DNA from: Norana najaformis
Lineage: Eukaryota > Annelida > Clitellata > Crassiclitellata > Hormogastridae
Assembly (NCBI GenBank): GCA_964023275.1
Contig: OZ029921.1
Span: forward strand, 8,795,306 to 8,859,305
Length of the DNA stretch: 64,000 nt
Direction: 5' to 3'
A program made the position numbers and the translations under genes. Every line of letters starts with the position of its first letter. The first letter of the stretch is position 1. Positions 35,201 to 46,499 of this stretch are shown piece after piece. Below the pieces are notes generated by a model. That model made no database searches and was not told where the DNA came from. It saw only the letters and a list, made by a program, of their open reading frames with translations.

Positions 35201-35256
35201 ACATCACGAGAATTAATTATTCAGGCAGCTCATATAATACATACATTAAATATACA
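35201..35256 (+). repeat. Direct repeat, copy 2 (right of the 562-codon gene)
   Basis: Matches the repeat at 32727 over 37 bp and continues with ATACATACATTAAATAT, which is shared with the third copy at 35938-35976. Confidence 0.85.
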
Positions 35257-35261
35257 ATTAT

Positions 35262-35925
35262 ACACAGGGTCAAAAGCGCCCCCGACAAATGCACCCAGTC
35301 CCGGCCGAAAGATTTTAAATAAATCACTGGCATGCAAGAATAATAATTACGTAAAAACGCATTCACCTAACAGAATTTTTTCTTTAAAAGCAGTAGGCCT
35401 ATGTGATCATGCATGCTGATTTAACTAGTTATAAAATAGTAAACTATCACAATTCCAAAAATCCTCTTAAAAGAGTCGATGATTGGAACTGTGCTTTGTA
35501 TTCGTCGATTTAATAGCATATATTTATTCTTGGTGGCAGGCTGTCTGAGCTCCCCTGCCAAGTGACGTTCTAGTCAACAAATATCCTGTTCAACAAAATC
35601 CTGTTCAGAGCATAAACTTCCCACTAGTTTGAAGATCATTGGATGATGACAGTCGACAGTTTGCTGGAACTCATGATGCCACCCTTCAATATAATTATTT
35701 CTTCTAAAAAGATGACATAAAACGACACCAGGCTATGATTCCATATTTCCGAAGAGTGCAAGTCAGACTGAACTGGAAATCTTATACTAATCATTATTAT
35801 CTCTGAAGTGAAACGTGGAAGCTTCTGTCGGGGCGAAAATGTCGGGAAGTTTATGATACATTTGTCGGGATAATATGGGGCGCTTTTGTAGTGGGCGCTT
35901 TTGTCGGGTCACGTATACATGGACT
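35262..35925. mobile_element. Possible MITE with GACAAAAGCGCCC termini
   Basis: The left end has GGTCAAAAGCGCCCCCGACA and the right end, reversed, has TGACCCGACAAAAGCGCCC. No ORF is present. The block lies between two copies of the direct repeat described at 35201 and 35938. The exact ends are not defined. Confidence 0.45.
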
Positions 35926-35937
35926 AGACTAGTCCCC

Positions 35938-35976
35938 AAAGAATTATTCAAGCAGCTGATACATACATCAAATATG
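35938..35976 (+). repeat. Direct repeat, copy 3
   Basis: GAATTATTCAAGCAGCT followed by ATACATACATCAAATAT. It is more diverged than copies 1 and 2. Confidence 0.7.
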
Positions 35977-36089
35977 CGTAGGCTGGACTGGTACTTTCAC
36001 TCTAAGCATCGATTCACGCATAAATTTTTTATATAAACGGCAAGGGTTCGTATCTGTATATCTAAACGGTCGTCCATAAAGGTTGTCCG

Positions 36090-36440
36090 TAAAAATGACC
36101 TACTCTGGACCCCTTCCCTACCCCTTGTCCGCATTTGTCCGCATTAGGCATTACCCACCCCGTCCTCTTTGCGGACGTCTGCCATCCGGCAGGGTATTAA
36201 GGTCTAGATTAGGCTATCATGTTGATTTGCAGGCTAACTATGCTACGGGGTGGGGTACTGTGATACTGCCGCGTCCTGCAATTAGATCCAGCGCAGCACA
36301 GACTGTCTGCTGTCTGACAGAAGTTGGTGTTTAAGGCAGAGGCTGTACTGAAACATAACTGTATGCGCCAAATTAATATGCTGCCATCCACATTGGGCAT
36401 AGCCCCTCCCCTTGTCCGCATTTGTCCGCATTTGCGTGAC
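36090..36440 (+). repeat. Dispersed repeat of unknown family, copy 1
   Basis: Shares several blocks with 38375-38965: CCCTTCC-TACC-CTTGTCCGCA, TAGATTAGGC, GGGTGGG(G)TACT-TGATACT, and CTGCTGTCTGAC/GCAGTCTGAC. The boundaries are approximate and there is no coding potential. Confidence 0.6.
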
Positions 36441-36689
36441 CCCTCTCTCTCTTCCTCTTTGCGGCCGTCCTTTACGCACGACCCATAAATGCATTTCCAT
36501 CTACATGTAAATGTTTCGGCCTATATGACACGATGTCGATATATGACTTCGTCTGCGGATGTACACAGATGTGTGGCGGCCATAGATCGATGCTGGTCGG
36601 CAGCGCAGTCCTTGCACCAGTCTGCGCCACAAATGCTCTGAAGAGCACTGAGCTGCATTATTCAATTGACGCCATAGCGGGATGAACAG

Positions 36690-37590
36690 ACTAGCAACAA
36701 CAGCAGCTTTAGCAGTGCAACAGCAGCAAAAACAGCTGCAACAACCACAAAAGCAATATCATCAAAGAATGTAATAACAGCAGCAGTTGCTTAAACACAA
36801 CAGCATTGCAGACAACACAAGCATTAAGCTTTAAACGCATAAGCCATACACAAATTAAGCAACATAAGTATAAGTTTTAAGCAAGCAAAGACATAAACAA
36901 CACAAGCAGCATAACAGAAAAATCAGCAAACAGAATGTCAAAATAAGCAGCAAGAAAAAGCAACAGAATAATAAGCAGCAGAAGCACAAGCAATAGAAGT
37001 ATAAGCAATAGAAGCATAAACAAACAAAGAATATGCAATAGAAGAATAAGCAACAGAATGACATAGCTACAGAAGGATAAGCAGCAGAAGAATAAGCAAC
37101 TGAAGAAAACAAGAGAAAAATAAGCAACAGAAGAATAAGCAAAGAAAGCATAAGCAACGTAAGAACAAGCAACAGAAATGATAGAGCTACAGTAGAATAA
37201 GCAGCAGAAGGATAAGCAACAGAAGGATATAGCTACAGATGGATAAGCAGCAGAAGAATAAGCAGAGAAGTATAAGCAACAGAAAAAGCAAGAGAAAAAT
37301 AAGTAACAGAAGAATAAGCAACAGAAGCACAAGCATCAGAAGCAAAAGCAACAGAAGAATAAGCAACAAGAAAAAACAAGAGAAGAATAAGCAACAGAAG
37401 GGTAAGCAAAGAAAGCATGAGCAACAGAAGCTTAAAAGCTTTTGCTGCAAAGAAGGTAAAGCTTAAGTAATAGAAGAAAAAGGCAACGGAAGCATGAACA
37501 ACAGAAGCATAAGCAACAGAACCAGAAGCAACAGAAGCATAAGAAACAGAAGCATAAGCAAAGGAAGCACAATCATCTGAAGAATAAGCC
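36690..37590. repeat. Degenerate AGCAACAGAAGAATA array (about 15 bp)
   Basis: About 900 bp of AAGCAACAGAAG/AATA units of variable length. The hydrophobic minus-strand frames here (about 36855-37450) are translations of the repeat. Confidence 0.88.
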
Positions 37591-38374
37591 CCAAAATGAA
37601 GATAATTACAAGGCAGTGGGCGAGACAGAAAGATATTTGAAGAGGAGAATTACACAGACAGGAGAATTAGAGAAAAAATACGAGGAGAAAGTACTAAGCA
37701 GCAGGAAGACTATGACGACAGCTGAAGAACAAAAGTGGACACTCATACGAACATACAAAATAGACACACAAGCAACTAGATAGTCAGGCATAGAGACACG
37801 AAGACATGCAGGCAGACCGGCAGGAAGTCAAGTACACCACACCGACGTACAGGCAGGCAGGCAAGCAGGCAGACAGACAGACAGACACGGACAAATCTCA
37901 TGCACTATTAAGGGTGACGGATGTTCGCTGCGGATGCAACGCTAGCAGGTGCAGCGAAGCTACACAGGACGAGCCCAGTTAACAAGAGGACCGAGACCGC
38001 AGATGGTGTACCAGGCCAACTGGTGTTTACTTCCATTCTTTGATGGTCAGTAAATTAGTACCAGTGCAGGCTGAGAGGCTTAAAAGGCGACGTTTGTTGA
38101 TTTGCTTGAAACTTCTCTGATGAAAAGTTTCTGTTAGGCGTGTAATGTATTCCCTATAGGGCCTACCTTTTAACCAATGTTCCCTCTATATGTTTCCGGG
38201 CGAGCACTGACCTGCCGCGTGGTTAATTACTCTTATTACAGGTCTGCGCCCTAGTCTGTACACATCTATATGGCTAAACTAATGATCCATAAAATCGCTT
38301 TGCATAACAGTAAACGACTACAGACAAGTTACGCTTAGGCCTATATCGCTAGATTGTTTCTCGTTCCTCTTTCA

Positions 38375-38965
38375 GGTCGACCACAACATAACCTACTTCC
38401 GACCCCTTCCTTCCTCTCGTCCGCAATTGGAATTAAATTACGATATAAATGCACCTGTCTTTCTAAAGCGACTCTATGGCCGCGACTCTGGTCATTTTTC
38501 AATGAATTGATCGAATGAGATCCTTTATCACCACTGCCGCCGGTTTGAATCGGCGCCACACCAGTTAAGATCTCCGTGTATGAATCGTGCTAGCCCGAGA
38601 TTAAAACCTTTGAAATAAGCCGCGATCGGTATGCGAACCGGCACCCTACGCATAAAGACGCCTTAACGTACGCTTTAACCAATGTAGCTAACCAGGCATT
38701 ACCCCATCCCCTTTTGCGTATATCCGCACTCCATCGGAGTACATTTCCTAGATTAGGCGACGATATTACTCTTGCACAGCTAACTGTGATATACGGGTGG
38801 GATACTTTGATACTCCCGCCTCCAGCATAGATTAGACCCAACACAATACAGAATGTCTGCAGTCTGACTGAATTTCGCGTTTAATGAACAGGCTGTGCTG
38901 AAATAACTCTATGCACCGAATTTAGATGCGGATATCTCCATTTTTGGCACACCCCTCTCCTTTAT
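38375..38965 (+). repeat. Dispersed repeat of unknown family, copy 2, split by a SINE
   Basis: The left piece (about 38375-38430, CCGACCCCTTCCTTCC, TCGTCCGCAATT) and the right piece (about 38690-38965, GGCATTACCCCATCCCC onward) are continuous in copy 1 at 36090-36440. The intervening 260 bp is a SINE. Confidence 0.62.
38430..38690 (-). mobile_element. tRNA-headed SINE, family 2, copy 1
   Basis: The reverse complement starts GTTAGCTACATTGGTTAAAGC (A-box-like) with GTGCCGGTTCGCATACC (B-box-like), then CTTATTTCAAAG and TTTTAATCTCG. It matches 42256-42500 and inserts into the dispersed repeat of 38375-38965. Confidence 0.78.
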
Positions 38966-39334
38966 TGCCAGGAACGATACACATGACTAGGTTGATAGCT
39001 TGCAACGCGTGTCTATTAGTCTATAAAAGCCTGCATGATTGATTCCTTTAGCATCGTGAAAAAGCCTCACCTTTTTGTATTCCGACGTTTTGTAACTGCA
39101 TCAACATTAATTTCCGTCAGTTGTCGCTTTTAAATGATCCAGCTTCTATTTGTCTCATCGTCAATTACGGCTGTTCAATTTCAATATATTCGTTCAGCCA
39201 ATTAATGAATCAGCCACTCTTCACTACCAGCTCTCGTCCTAGTCAAAATTTTGCTCTTGGATAACTTTTTTACTCGACATTTTATTTAATCGCAAATGAT
39301 TGAATATAGCTAGTGAAACCTTGTAGGCTACTTT

Positions 39335-39735
39335 AGACTAAGACTAAAATAGGTCGTAGGCTACTAAAGCACCTAGTCTATAAGACTAAAATAGGTCGTA
39401 GGCTACTAAAGTACCTAGTCTATAAGATTAAAATAGGTCGTAGGCTACTAATGTACCTAGTCTATAAGACTAAAATAGGTCGTAGGCTACTAAAGTACCT
39501 AGTCTATAAGACTAAAATAGGTCGTAGGCTACTAAAGTACCTAGTCTATAAGACTAAAATAGGTTGTAGGCTACTAAAGTACCTAGTCTATAAGACTAAA
39601 ATAGGTCGTAGGCTACTAAAGTACCTAGTCTATAAGACTAAAATAGGTCGTAGGCTACTAAAGTACCTAGTCTATAAGACTAAAATAGGTCGTAGGCTAC
39701 TAAAGTACCTAGTCTATAAGACTAAAATAGGTCGA
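39335..39735. repeat. 42-bp minisatellite, about 9.5 copies
   Basis: The unit contains GTAGGCTACTAAAGTACCTA and GTCTATAAGACTAAAATAGG. It encodes an apparent 14-residue peptide repeat on the plus strand because 42 is divisible by three. There is no evidence of real coding. Confidence 0.96.
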
Positions 39736-39929
39736 CTGTCTACCAGTGACGGTATTATGAAAATGAAGGACTACTTACATTGCAGACCGAGTTTATAACA
39801 CTATAATGATGAAGTATTTGCGACCAATTTGTAAAGGAAGCAGGCAGTAATTGTGCATCACGAACCGTCCATCGTTTATAGTTTATAGATCAAAGTACAG
39901 ACAGTGCGCACCTTGCTATTGTCATGTGT

Positions 39930-40135
39930 ATTATGTGGACCAGATGAATTTGGCACCAGCGATGGCGAAATTGTTTTATGCGGACCATATGAGCTTGGCA
40001 CCAGCTATGGCGAAATTGTTTTATGTGGACCAGATGAGCTTGGCATCAGCTATGGCGAAATTGTTTTATGTGGACCAAATGAGCTTGGCACCAGCTATGG
40101 CGAAATTGTTTTATGTGGACCAGATGAACCTGGCA
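39930..40135. repeat. 45-bp minisatellite, about 4.5 copies
   Basis: The unit contains TTATGTGGACCAGATGAGCT and TGGCACCAGCTATGGCGAAA. The apparent 15-residue protein repeat is considered an artefact. Confidence 0.92.
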
Positions 40136-40904
40136 ATGGCCAAATGTATTGTATTGAACAGATCAATCTGACTGTCTTGAATCACGCTTCATAAACCTAG
40201 GTTAGCTGACATGCCGTATGGTTTCGTTACGTGCGGATTGAAAACGTTGGCCTTCTGAACATAATAGGGTAAATATGCCAGGAGCTGTAACAGTCAGCTA
40301 AATTTAACTTTGAAACTACCTAGAAATGGATGCTTACAATATTTGAGCTAGAACAAAATCGATGTGCGCGCTATCCTCAAAAGTCGTACGCACAAACCAT
40401 CAGCTCAGAGGTATCAATATTTTTACCTCTACAAACATATTTGGTATAGAGACAGAGAACAGGTTGATTGGCGGACACAATCATAGAGGCATTCGCCACA
40501 CATATACACGGTCAAACAAACAGGAACGTTCAGATTTACAGATGGACAGATATGGTGACTAGACTGCGAATATACACGAGGGCAGTGGGTAAATTTAAAG
40601 TTTTATTTTCCACGTATTTGTACTTTTTCCTCTTTCTGATTCCTCAAGCACACATCTACTTCTAATCACCTTCTTCCTCCTCTTTGCCATATTCCTTCTC
40701 CTCCATCTCTTCCTCCACCGTCGTCATTTTCCGCCTCAGAACTCGCGTCTGAAGCCAAGCTCATTTCCTTTCGCCATTATGTTCGCTTGATAGTTTTTCG
40801 CCAAAAAGACATCGAGATAGCGCATATGTTAGCTGACATGCCACGCCGAATTCTTTCCTTGGGTAGTCAGTGGGGGGATGGGAAGAATTGGGTTGGGGTC
40901 GGAT

Positions 40905-41100
40905 CGAATCAGAACAGTGGCCAGTGGGCCACGGTAGCCTACTGGAGAGAGTGCTCGGCTTGTAACGCGGACAGTACGGGTTAGAAACTCCCCTGAGGCG
41001 GTTACAGTGTAGGGACCTTGAGCAAATCCACTCACAAATGCTCGGCGCCATCGATTGATGCCAAATCATTAGAAAGTGGCGCCTAATAAATGCAGAAATA
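40905..41100 (+). mobile_element. Probable tRNA-headed SINE, family 3
   Basis: GTAGCCTACTGGAGAGAGTGC resembles an A box and TACGGGTTAGAAACTCCCC resembles a degenerate B box. GGGACCTTGAGCAAATCCACT-like sequence and an AATAAA-rich tail follow. Confidence 0.55.
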
Positions 41101-41249
41101 AATATAATAAAATTAGAACAAAAGAGAGATCAGAGGTCGCAGAAATGAAATATTCATCGGATGCTTCAGCGTTGTGCGCTTGGCTTCTTCTTCGTAGCTC
41201 AGCCGATGCGACATTGCCAATGAATTCAGCTGTTTGGATGTGCCGAACT

Positions 41250-41515
41250 CAGCCGATGAGTTAAGCCGAGCTCAGCCGATGAGTTAAGCCGTGCTCAACC
41301 GATGAGTTAAGCCGAGCTCAGCCGACGAGTTAAGCAGTGCTCAGCCGATGAGTTAAGCCGAGCTCAACCGATGAATTAAGCTGAGCTCAGCCGATGAATT
41401 AAGCCGAGCTCAGCCGATGAGTTAAGCCGTGCTCAACCGATGAGTTAAGCTGAGCTCAGCCGATGAGTTAAGCCGAGCTCAGCCGATGAGTTAAGCCGAG
41501 CTCAGCCGCTGGGTC
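41250..41515. repeat. 23-bp minisatellite, about 11-12 copies
   Basis: Unit GCCGAGCTCAGCCGATGAGT plus TAA, with C/T and G/A variants. Confidence 0.94.
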
Positions 41516-41779
41516 CCAGTGACTTCTGCCGAGTTAAGGAGAGTTCAAATAAAATAGGTCAAGTTCAGCTAATGCATGAGACAGGACCAGGAGAAGACGA
41601 AGATTTAATGAATATTCTCAAATGCTCTTCTCACTAGCCTAAGCATACAGCAGGATGGTAGAGGATTTCAGAACTGGAGAAAACCTCCGCTGACTGACTC
41701 TCTCAAACACGAAGCGACACCGCATCGGTGGGCAGGACTCATATTCCAAGTTCCTGTCTGACCGCTATTTGTAATATAT

Positions 41780-41950
41780 ACGTATGTATGTATGTACTGT
41801 ATGCATGTATTGACAGTATATATGTATGCATATATGTATGTATGTCTGTACAGTATTTGTATATATGTACAGTATGTATGTATATGTGTATGTATGTACA
41901 GTATGTATGTACGTATGCATGTATGTATGTGTATATATGCATGTATATTC
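41780..41950. repeat. ATGT microsatellite
   Basis: Degenerate TATGTATG tract. Confidence 0.9.
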
Positions 41951-42255
41951 GGTGAGGAAGGAGAAGAGTAACGAGCCGAACACCAACAGAATTTGTTCGA
42001 AAGTCGTCGTCCTTTGAATCCCTGGAGAACTCAAAGTACTTTCTGACTGCAACTCGAAGAAGACAAATCGAGCGCAAAATAATGAAATTGCACACCGATC
42101 CGAAAGAGATCGATGCGTTTTGGGAGCCCACGTGGGCGGCACCAGGAGACTCCAGCGTCTTTTATCCCAAATGCTAGAGCAGAGAGAATCGAGATGACGT
42201 GATGAATAGATATTGGTCGTTGTCAGTTTTGCCTGGCTCTCCAACATACGCTGGC

Positions 42256-42500
42256 CTGGTCAGCTACATCGGTTGACGCGTACGTCAAGGCGCCTCTGTG
42301 CGTGAGGATGCCGGTTCGAGTCCCGGTGGTGGCTTATTTCAGAGATTTTAATCTCGCGCTGGCACGGTCCGTACACGGGGCCCTTAAATGGAGTGGCACC
42401 CATGCAGACGGGCAGCAGAAGTGTTTAAGGATCTCACCAGAAAAATTCTTTGAAAAACAAGCAGGGTCGAGGCCACAGAGTCGCTTTATAAAACCGTGTA
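42256..42500 (+). mobile_element. tRNA-headed SINE, family 2, copy 2
   Basis: GTCAGCTACATCGGTTGACGC and GGATGCCGGTTCGAGTCCC form A- and B-box-like motifs. The body TTATTTCAGAGATTTTAATC and the 3' part CCACAGAGTCGCTTTATAAA are shared with copy 1. Confidence 0.82.
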
Positions 42501-43253
42501 CAACTACAATATCTACTCCCCCGTTTAAGAAGCTTCCTTGTGCAACGACCAACTCGGACACCGACACCTTCAACCCTTTTCAACAACTCTTCCGCCAATC
42601 GACTGGATCGAATCAATTGGACACTTTACGCAAAACGTTTTTACACACAAATATTTGGGAATAATAATCTATTGCACTCTAACCTTATTTTATTCTTCAG
42701 TTGAAGAAACTTTGATAGAAGAGCAGAGACTACGCTGATGCTCTGATATACTCTATTTCAATTTGATCCATTATGTGGCTGTGGATATGACGCTGGCAAG
42801 CACAGTGGAGACGCTTGCATGGGTGATCGTCCATGGACTACCAGGTGCCAACTCAGCCTGCAACCCCTACGGGGTTGGAAAAGATTGCCAATGTAATTAT
42901 AGGGTGTTTTTAACATGTGCCGTGCAACTGAACTGTTGTCGTGTTTGCGCTTCAGCTGAGATGTCCTTTCAACCTCTGAGGCCACGGGGGCGGGGGACCT
43001 CGCTTCGGAACTGTTGCTGTAGTACAGACGACGAGTAAACATGCATGTTGCTTTTACCTTTGCCTCATTTTTGTGGCGCCAATTTTTCCCAACGACCAGC
43101 ATCATCATCATTATTATTGAGTAATTGTCGCTGTCGTCGTCATCACTTGACTCGGCGACATTTGGCATTGGCCGACAGCAACGAACGAATCGTTGATAAT
43201 TGAATCAAATGCAGATTGCATCGCCGGCAGACTGAAGTCTCGTTGTCGGGAGC

Positions 43254-43306
43254 TCATGGGGCGCTCGTGGGGCGCTCATGGGGCGCTCATGGGGCGCTCA
43301 TGGAGC
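43254..43306. repeat. GGGGCGCTCAT tandem repeat, 4-5 copies
   Basis: A short 11-bp array, CATGGGGCGCT. Confidence 0.88.
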
Positions 43307-43607
43307 TGGGTGTCAGCTGAGCATGGGTGGAGGGCGGGTGATACGTATGTACAAACAGGTCGTTGTTTGCTTAGACTAATAATTGCGTTTGCATCGGTCG
43401 GTCAGTAATTCGTTGCTGGCCGTCAATGGACGGGCTAAAAGGGCGGCTCTCCCTCGTCCCCAGCCTCTCCACCGTCTGCCAGATACAGAGGAGGAGCACC
43501 GTGCCATATGCTACTAATTGCACAGTCAATATACATACATTATTATAGACTCCGCGCAACCACAAACATGATTGTAAGCCTATCATTAGATCCTTGTTCT
43601 ATGATTA

Positions 43608-43695
43608 GCCGACCGACCGACCGACCGACCGACCGACCGACCGACCGACCGACCGATCGACCGACCGAACGACCGACCGACCGACCGACCGACCG
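43608..43695. repeat. (CCGA)n microsatellite
   Basis: About 21 CCGA units with two substitutions. Confidence 0.95.
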
Positions 43696-43924
43696 AATTC
43701 CATGGGCTTGCGGCTGTCTGACTGGCCTTAAAGAGAAATGATTCTGTTCTAATCCATTTCATTCTTTCTATTCCATTCTATTCCGAAGATCATATAGCGC
43801 GATTATTATCACATCGACGGTTATCAACAGAAGGTCGATGCAACGTGAACCGCAGAGCATAAGATTTGTTGTGAGACGGTTAGAATGATGTCCTTGTGAA
43901 GAAGGCATGTCCAAGTGAACGACT

Positions 43925-44034
43925 GAACGAAGAAAAGAGAACGAAGAAAAGAGAACGAAGAAAAGAGAACGAAGAAAAGAGAACGAAGAAAAGAGAACGA
44001 AGAAAGGAGAACGAAGAAAGGAGAACGAAGAACG
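43925..44034. repeat. 14-bp minisatellite beside an alpha2delta splice donor
   Basis: Units of GAACGAAGAAAAGA, about 8 copies. It lies within about 12 bp of the GTATGT donor of the exon at 44046-44156. In the transcript it is a TTCTTCGTTCTC-rich pyrimidine tract. Confidence 0.93.
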
Positions 44035-44045
44035 CGTAGACATAC

Positions 44046-44156
44046 GTTGACTGCTTGTTCTTTACTTCGGAACATCTTCTCGAATTGTTGCTTCATCTCG
44101 TGGATTAACTGCGATCCGTTCTGTGTCCGGATTAGCGGTTGCATCAGCAGATAATC
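44046..44156 (-). CDS. cacna2d3-like: alpha2delta exon 2: FEKMFRSKEQAV helix (first recognised exon)
   Basis: Thirty-seven codons, phase 0 at both ends: DYLLMQPLIRTQNG, then SQLIHEMKQQFEKMFRSKEQ and AVN. It aligns with the LQLVKKLAKNMEEMF-x-KKSEAV exon 2 of alpha2delta-3 (about 38 residues). The acceptor CCTTGTGCCTAG has a strong pyrimidine tract; the donor is GTATGT. The signal-peptide exon upstream was not found, as expected if the first intron is long. A 14-bp array follows the donor. Confidence 0.88.
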
Positions 44157-46204
44157 CTAGGCACAAGGAAAGACAAAGCCTGATTAATCCATTCGTCGTT
44201 GTTCGCTTCAAAACAATACTTAATTATAAATTAAGACACGACAACACTCGCGGCTACGCACACATACAGACACACGCATGTACACACATTTCCACATGCA
44301 CACATCGGAAACAATGCACAACTTTCACAAACAGGTATACACGCGTACAAGCACACGCATAAGTAGACACAGATACAAGCACACGCATAAGTAGACGAAG
44401 ATACAAGCACAAACATGAGTAGACATAGACACAAACGCACGAATGAGTCGACATAGATACAAGCAAACGCATAAGTAAACATAGGTACAAGCAGACGTAC
44501 TTTGGTATCACAACGAACAAACGTACACACAGTTACATAAAAGTAAGGTAAATTCGTCGGTGCAGGTACGTGACACAGGTATTGAACAGTTAGATGTTTC
44601 AGCGCCTTCATGAGGTTCTAAAATGCGGTATATAAATCTTCAGATACATATATATGTGCATACATACACAGATACCATAAATACACGTGATATAGGTATT
44701 AACTGTACATACAGGTACCATAAATACATAGAGTTATACATGTGATAAAGGTAACAAACGTAGGCACAGGTACTTATAGCAGGGATACACGGATAGCGTC
44801 AGTAGAAAGGACAGACGATGGAATATCTCCGGTTTTCCTTTTTTTTCCTCCACCCTTTCATTTAATCTCTCCTCCATGTCTTCTCATCCTCTGCTTATCC
44901 TCTTCTGTTCTAAAATATTCCTACATATCCTTCTTCGTTCATCTTCAAATCATCCATCTTCTTCTCTTTCTTTTTATAACTTTCTGTTTTAATTTCTTCT
45001 GCCGTATCCCCTTATAAATCCTCTTCCAATTCCTCCTTCCTTTTTCCTCCTTCTGTCTCTCCATCTGCCGATGTAGGCCACTTCTCAATATTGGTCCGAA
45101 ATAACATCGACAGGTGGCTGGGGATATATTACCACGCGGCGCTGATGACGCAGTTTATAACCAGGTCCTCTGCAACAGCTGAGCCTACTCATATTTTATA
45201 TGTTGCACAACAACAACGACGCTGATAACGCAGACGAAGAAACAAAGAGACAGCAGCATGACCATATAGGGTAGTTCGTTGGGCCAGCGCTTTTGAAAGA
45301 TTCTTATAACAGCGCTATGTAACTGCCCCATATATTCATTAGCTGAAAATCGATCACTCCTCGTTCTTAATTTAACAAGGACCAGGGGCTCTGAATACAC
45401 TCTCAGCTGAAAATCCTGCTTGAGACTCCACTGGTCGGGTTCTACGTGTATGCGCGAGCCTGCCAATTGAAACTTTATCCAAGTATATCAGCGCCATTTA
45501 CCTGCGGATGAACTTGTCGTAATTAATGAACTCAAACATCATTTAGGCTGGCGAGGAGCGCCATCAGGAGCTACTTAGAAGGCCCCATATAAATGCATGG
45601 TTACATTACACATGTACAATACAAGATTGCCTTGACTGCAAATTGACATGGTCGAGCAAACATACATTCAATTCTCCTTATTAAATAATCTGTATCATAT
45701 TATATTAATAAAAAATTAATTAATATTATTCTTATTATTATGTCTCGAGTGATAGGCTGTCTGAATTGTGTGATTTGATGTGATTAGGCCTATAAGGTGT
45801 GATATGGTTGCCTGGTGAGGTGTGATCCGATGAGATCAGATGTGATATGATGTTGCGTTGTGTTATAAAGTTAAGTGATGTGTTCAGCTGGACGTTTATA
45901 TGTAGCTTTTACCAGAACCTCTCTGAAACTAGGGAGGTCGATTTCTTGAGATGATTTCTGGAGAGGCCAATGCACGAGAAATGAAGAAAGCCCACAGAGC
46001 GACACAAGCGAAGGTTCAGGGAGGCTGACCAGACTCTCGCGCAATGCGCGCAGAGTTGACGGTGGACTGCAGCTGAAGTTTGTGGAATTGTGGCAGATCT
46101 GGAAGGACATCTTTGCCTTAGAGACATCTCTTTCGGATGGAAGACTGGATAATGTCACAGTGACGTCGAACGATGAATGGCCCCGGGTCTAGCGCAATTG
46201 TACC

Positions 46205-46290
46205 ATTTGATGATGTAAATATACATGTTTTCTATATCGACCGTTTGGCCTCGACCCTGCTCATTTTCAATGAATTGATCGGGTTAATGA
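46205..46290 (-). mobile_element. SINE family 2, 3' fragment
   Basis: TTTCAATGAATTGATCG and GCCTCGACCCTG match the corresponding part of 38430-38690. Only the last 70-80 bp are left. Confidence 0.6.
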
Positions 46291-46499
46291 TGTGATCTGA
46301 TGTTAGATGATGTGTGATATCTTAATGTGATGAAGATGATTTATAACGCTGTGGGCTTGTAAGGGTGTGTGCGCGTATCTGAACAGAGATGGACTGCGTT
46401 GTAAATACGTGTTACATAAATAGGTCTGTGTAGCGGACACAAATGGGTAGAAAGGGAAGAGAGTGAGTGTGTGAGAGAGCGAGACAGCGTGTGTGAGAG

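Larger units (their letters stand above)
28148..44045 (-). other. alpha2delta intron, 15.9 kb
   Basis: The largest intron found. It contains the 562-codon mobile-element gene on the opposite strand, SINEs, a nested dispersed repeat, and many tandem arrays. The intervals 28.2-29.1, 29.9-31.4, 31.7-32.2 and 40.2-40.9 kb show nothing recognisable. Confidence 0.75.
1412..44156 (-). other. cacna2d3-like: Voltage-gated calcium channel alpha2delta subunit gene, partial (11 exons)
   Basis: This is the extent of the recognised part of the gene. Eleven minus-strand exons, each bounded by AG and GT, join without any phase conflict into 350 codons. Exon order and length track vertebrate alpha2delta-3/4: the pre-VWA helices, the VPTNVY segment, the WQYFGS segment, CRTRGWYIQ, the VWA domain with DSSGS (MIDAS) and ITDGA, then FTYLIGRE and STLADV. 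Alpha2delta proteins are extracellular, membrane-anchored auxiliary subunits that raise surface expression of CaV1/CaV2 channels, and the VWA metal site is needed for this (family knowledge). The first exon and everything after STLADV are missing. The 3/4 assignment rests on motifs such as MKGLR, EPCFNGT and YNWP, not on a tree. Confidence 0.93.

Noticed and set aside
36855..37450. Multi-pass hydrophobic protein on the minus strand
   Set aside because: The hydrophobic residues come from a degenerate AGCAACAGAAGAATA repeat; several frames look alike.
39451..40171. Repeat proteins with 14- and 15-residue units
   Set aside because: The 42- and 45-bp minisatellites keep frames open. No initiation context or homology, and frames exist in more than one register.
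45185..45466. Signal-peptide exon 1 of alpha2delta on the minus strand
   Set aside because: It has a hydrophobic stretch after a Met, but it ends in a stop soon after, and lacks the expected Trp-containing helix and a donor.
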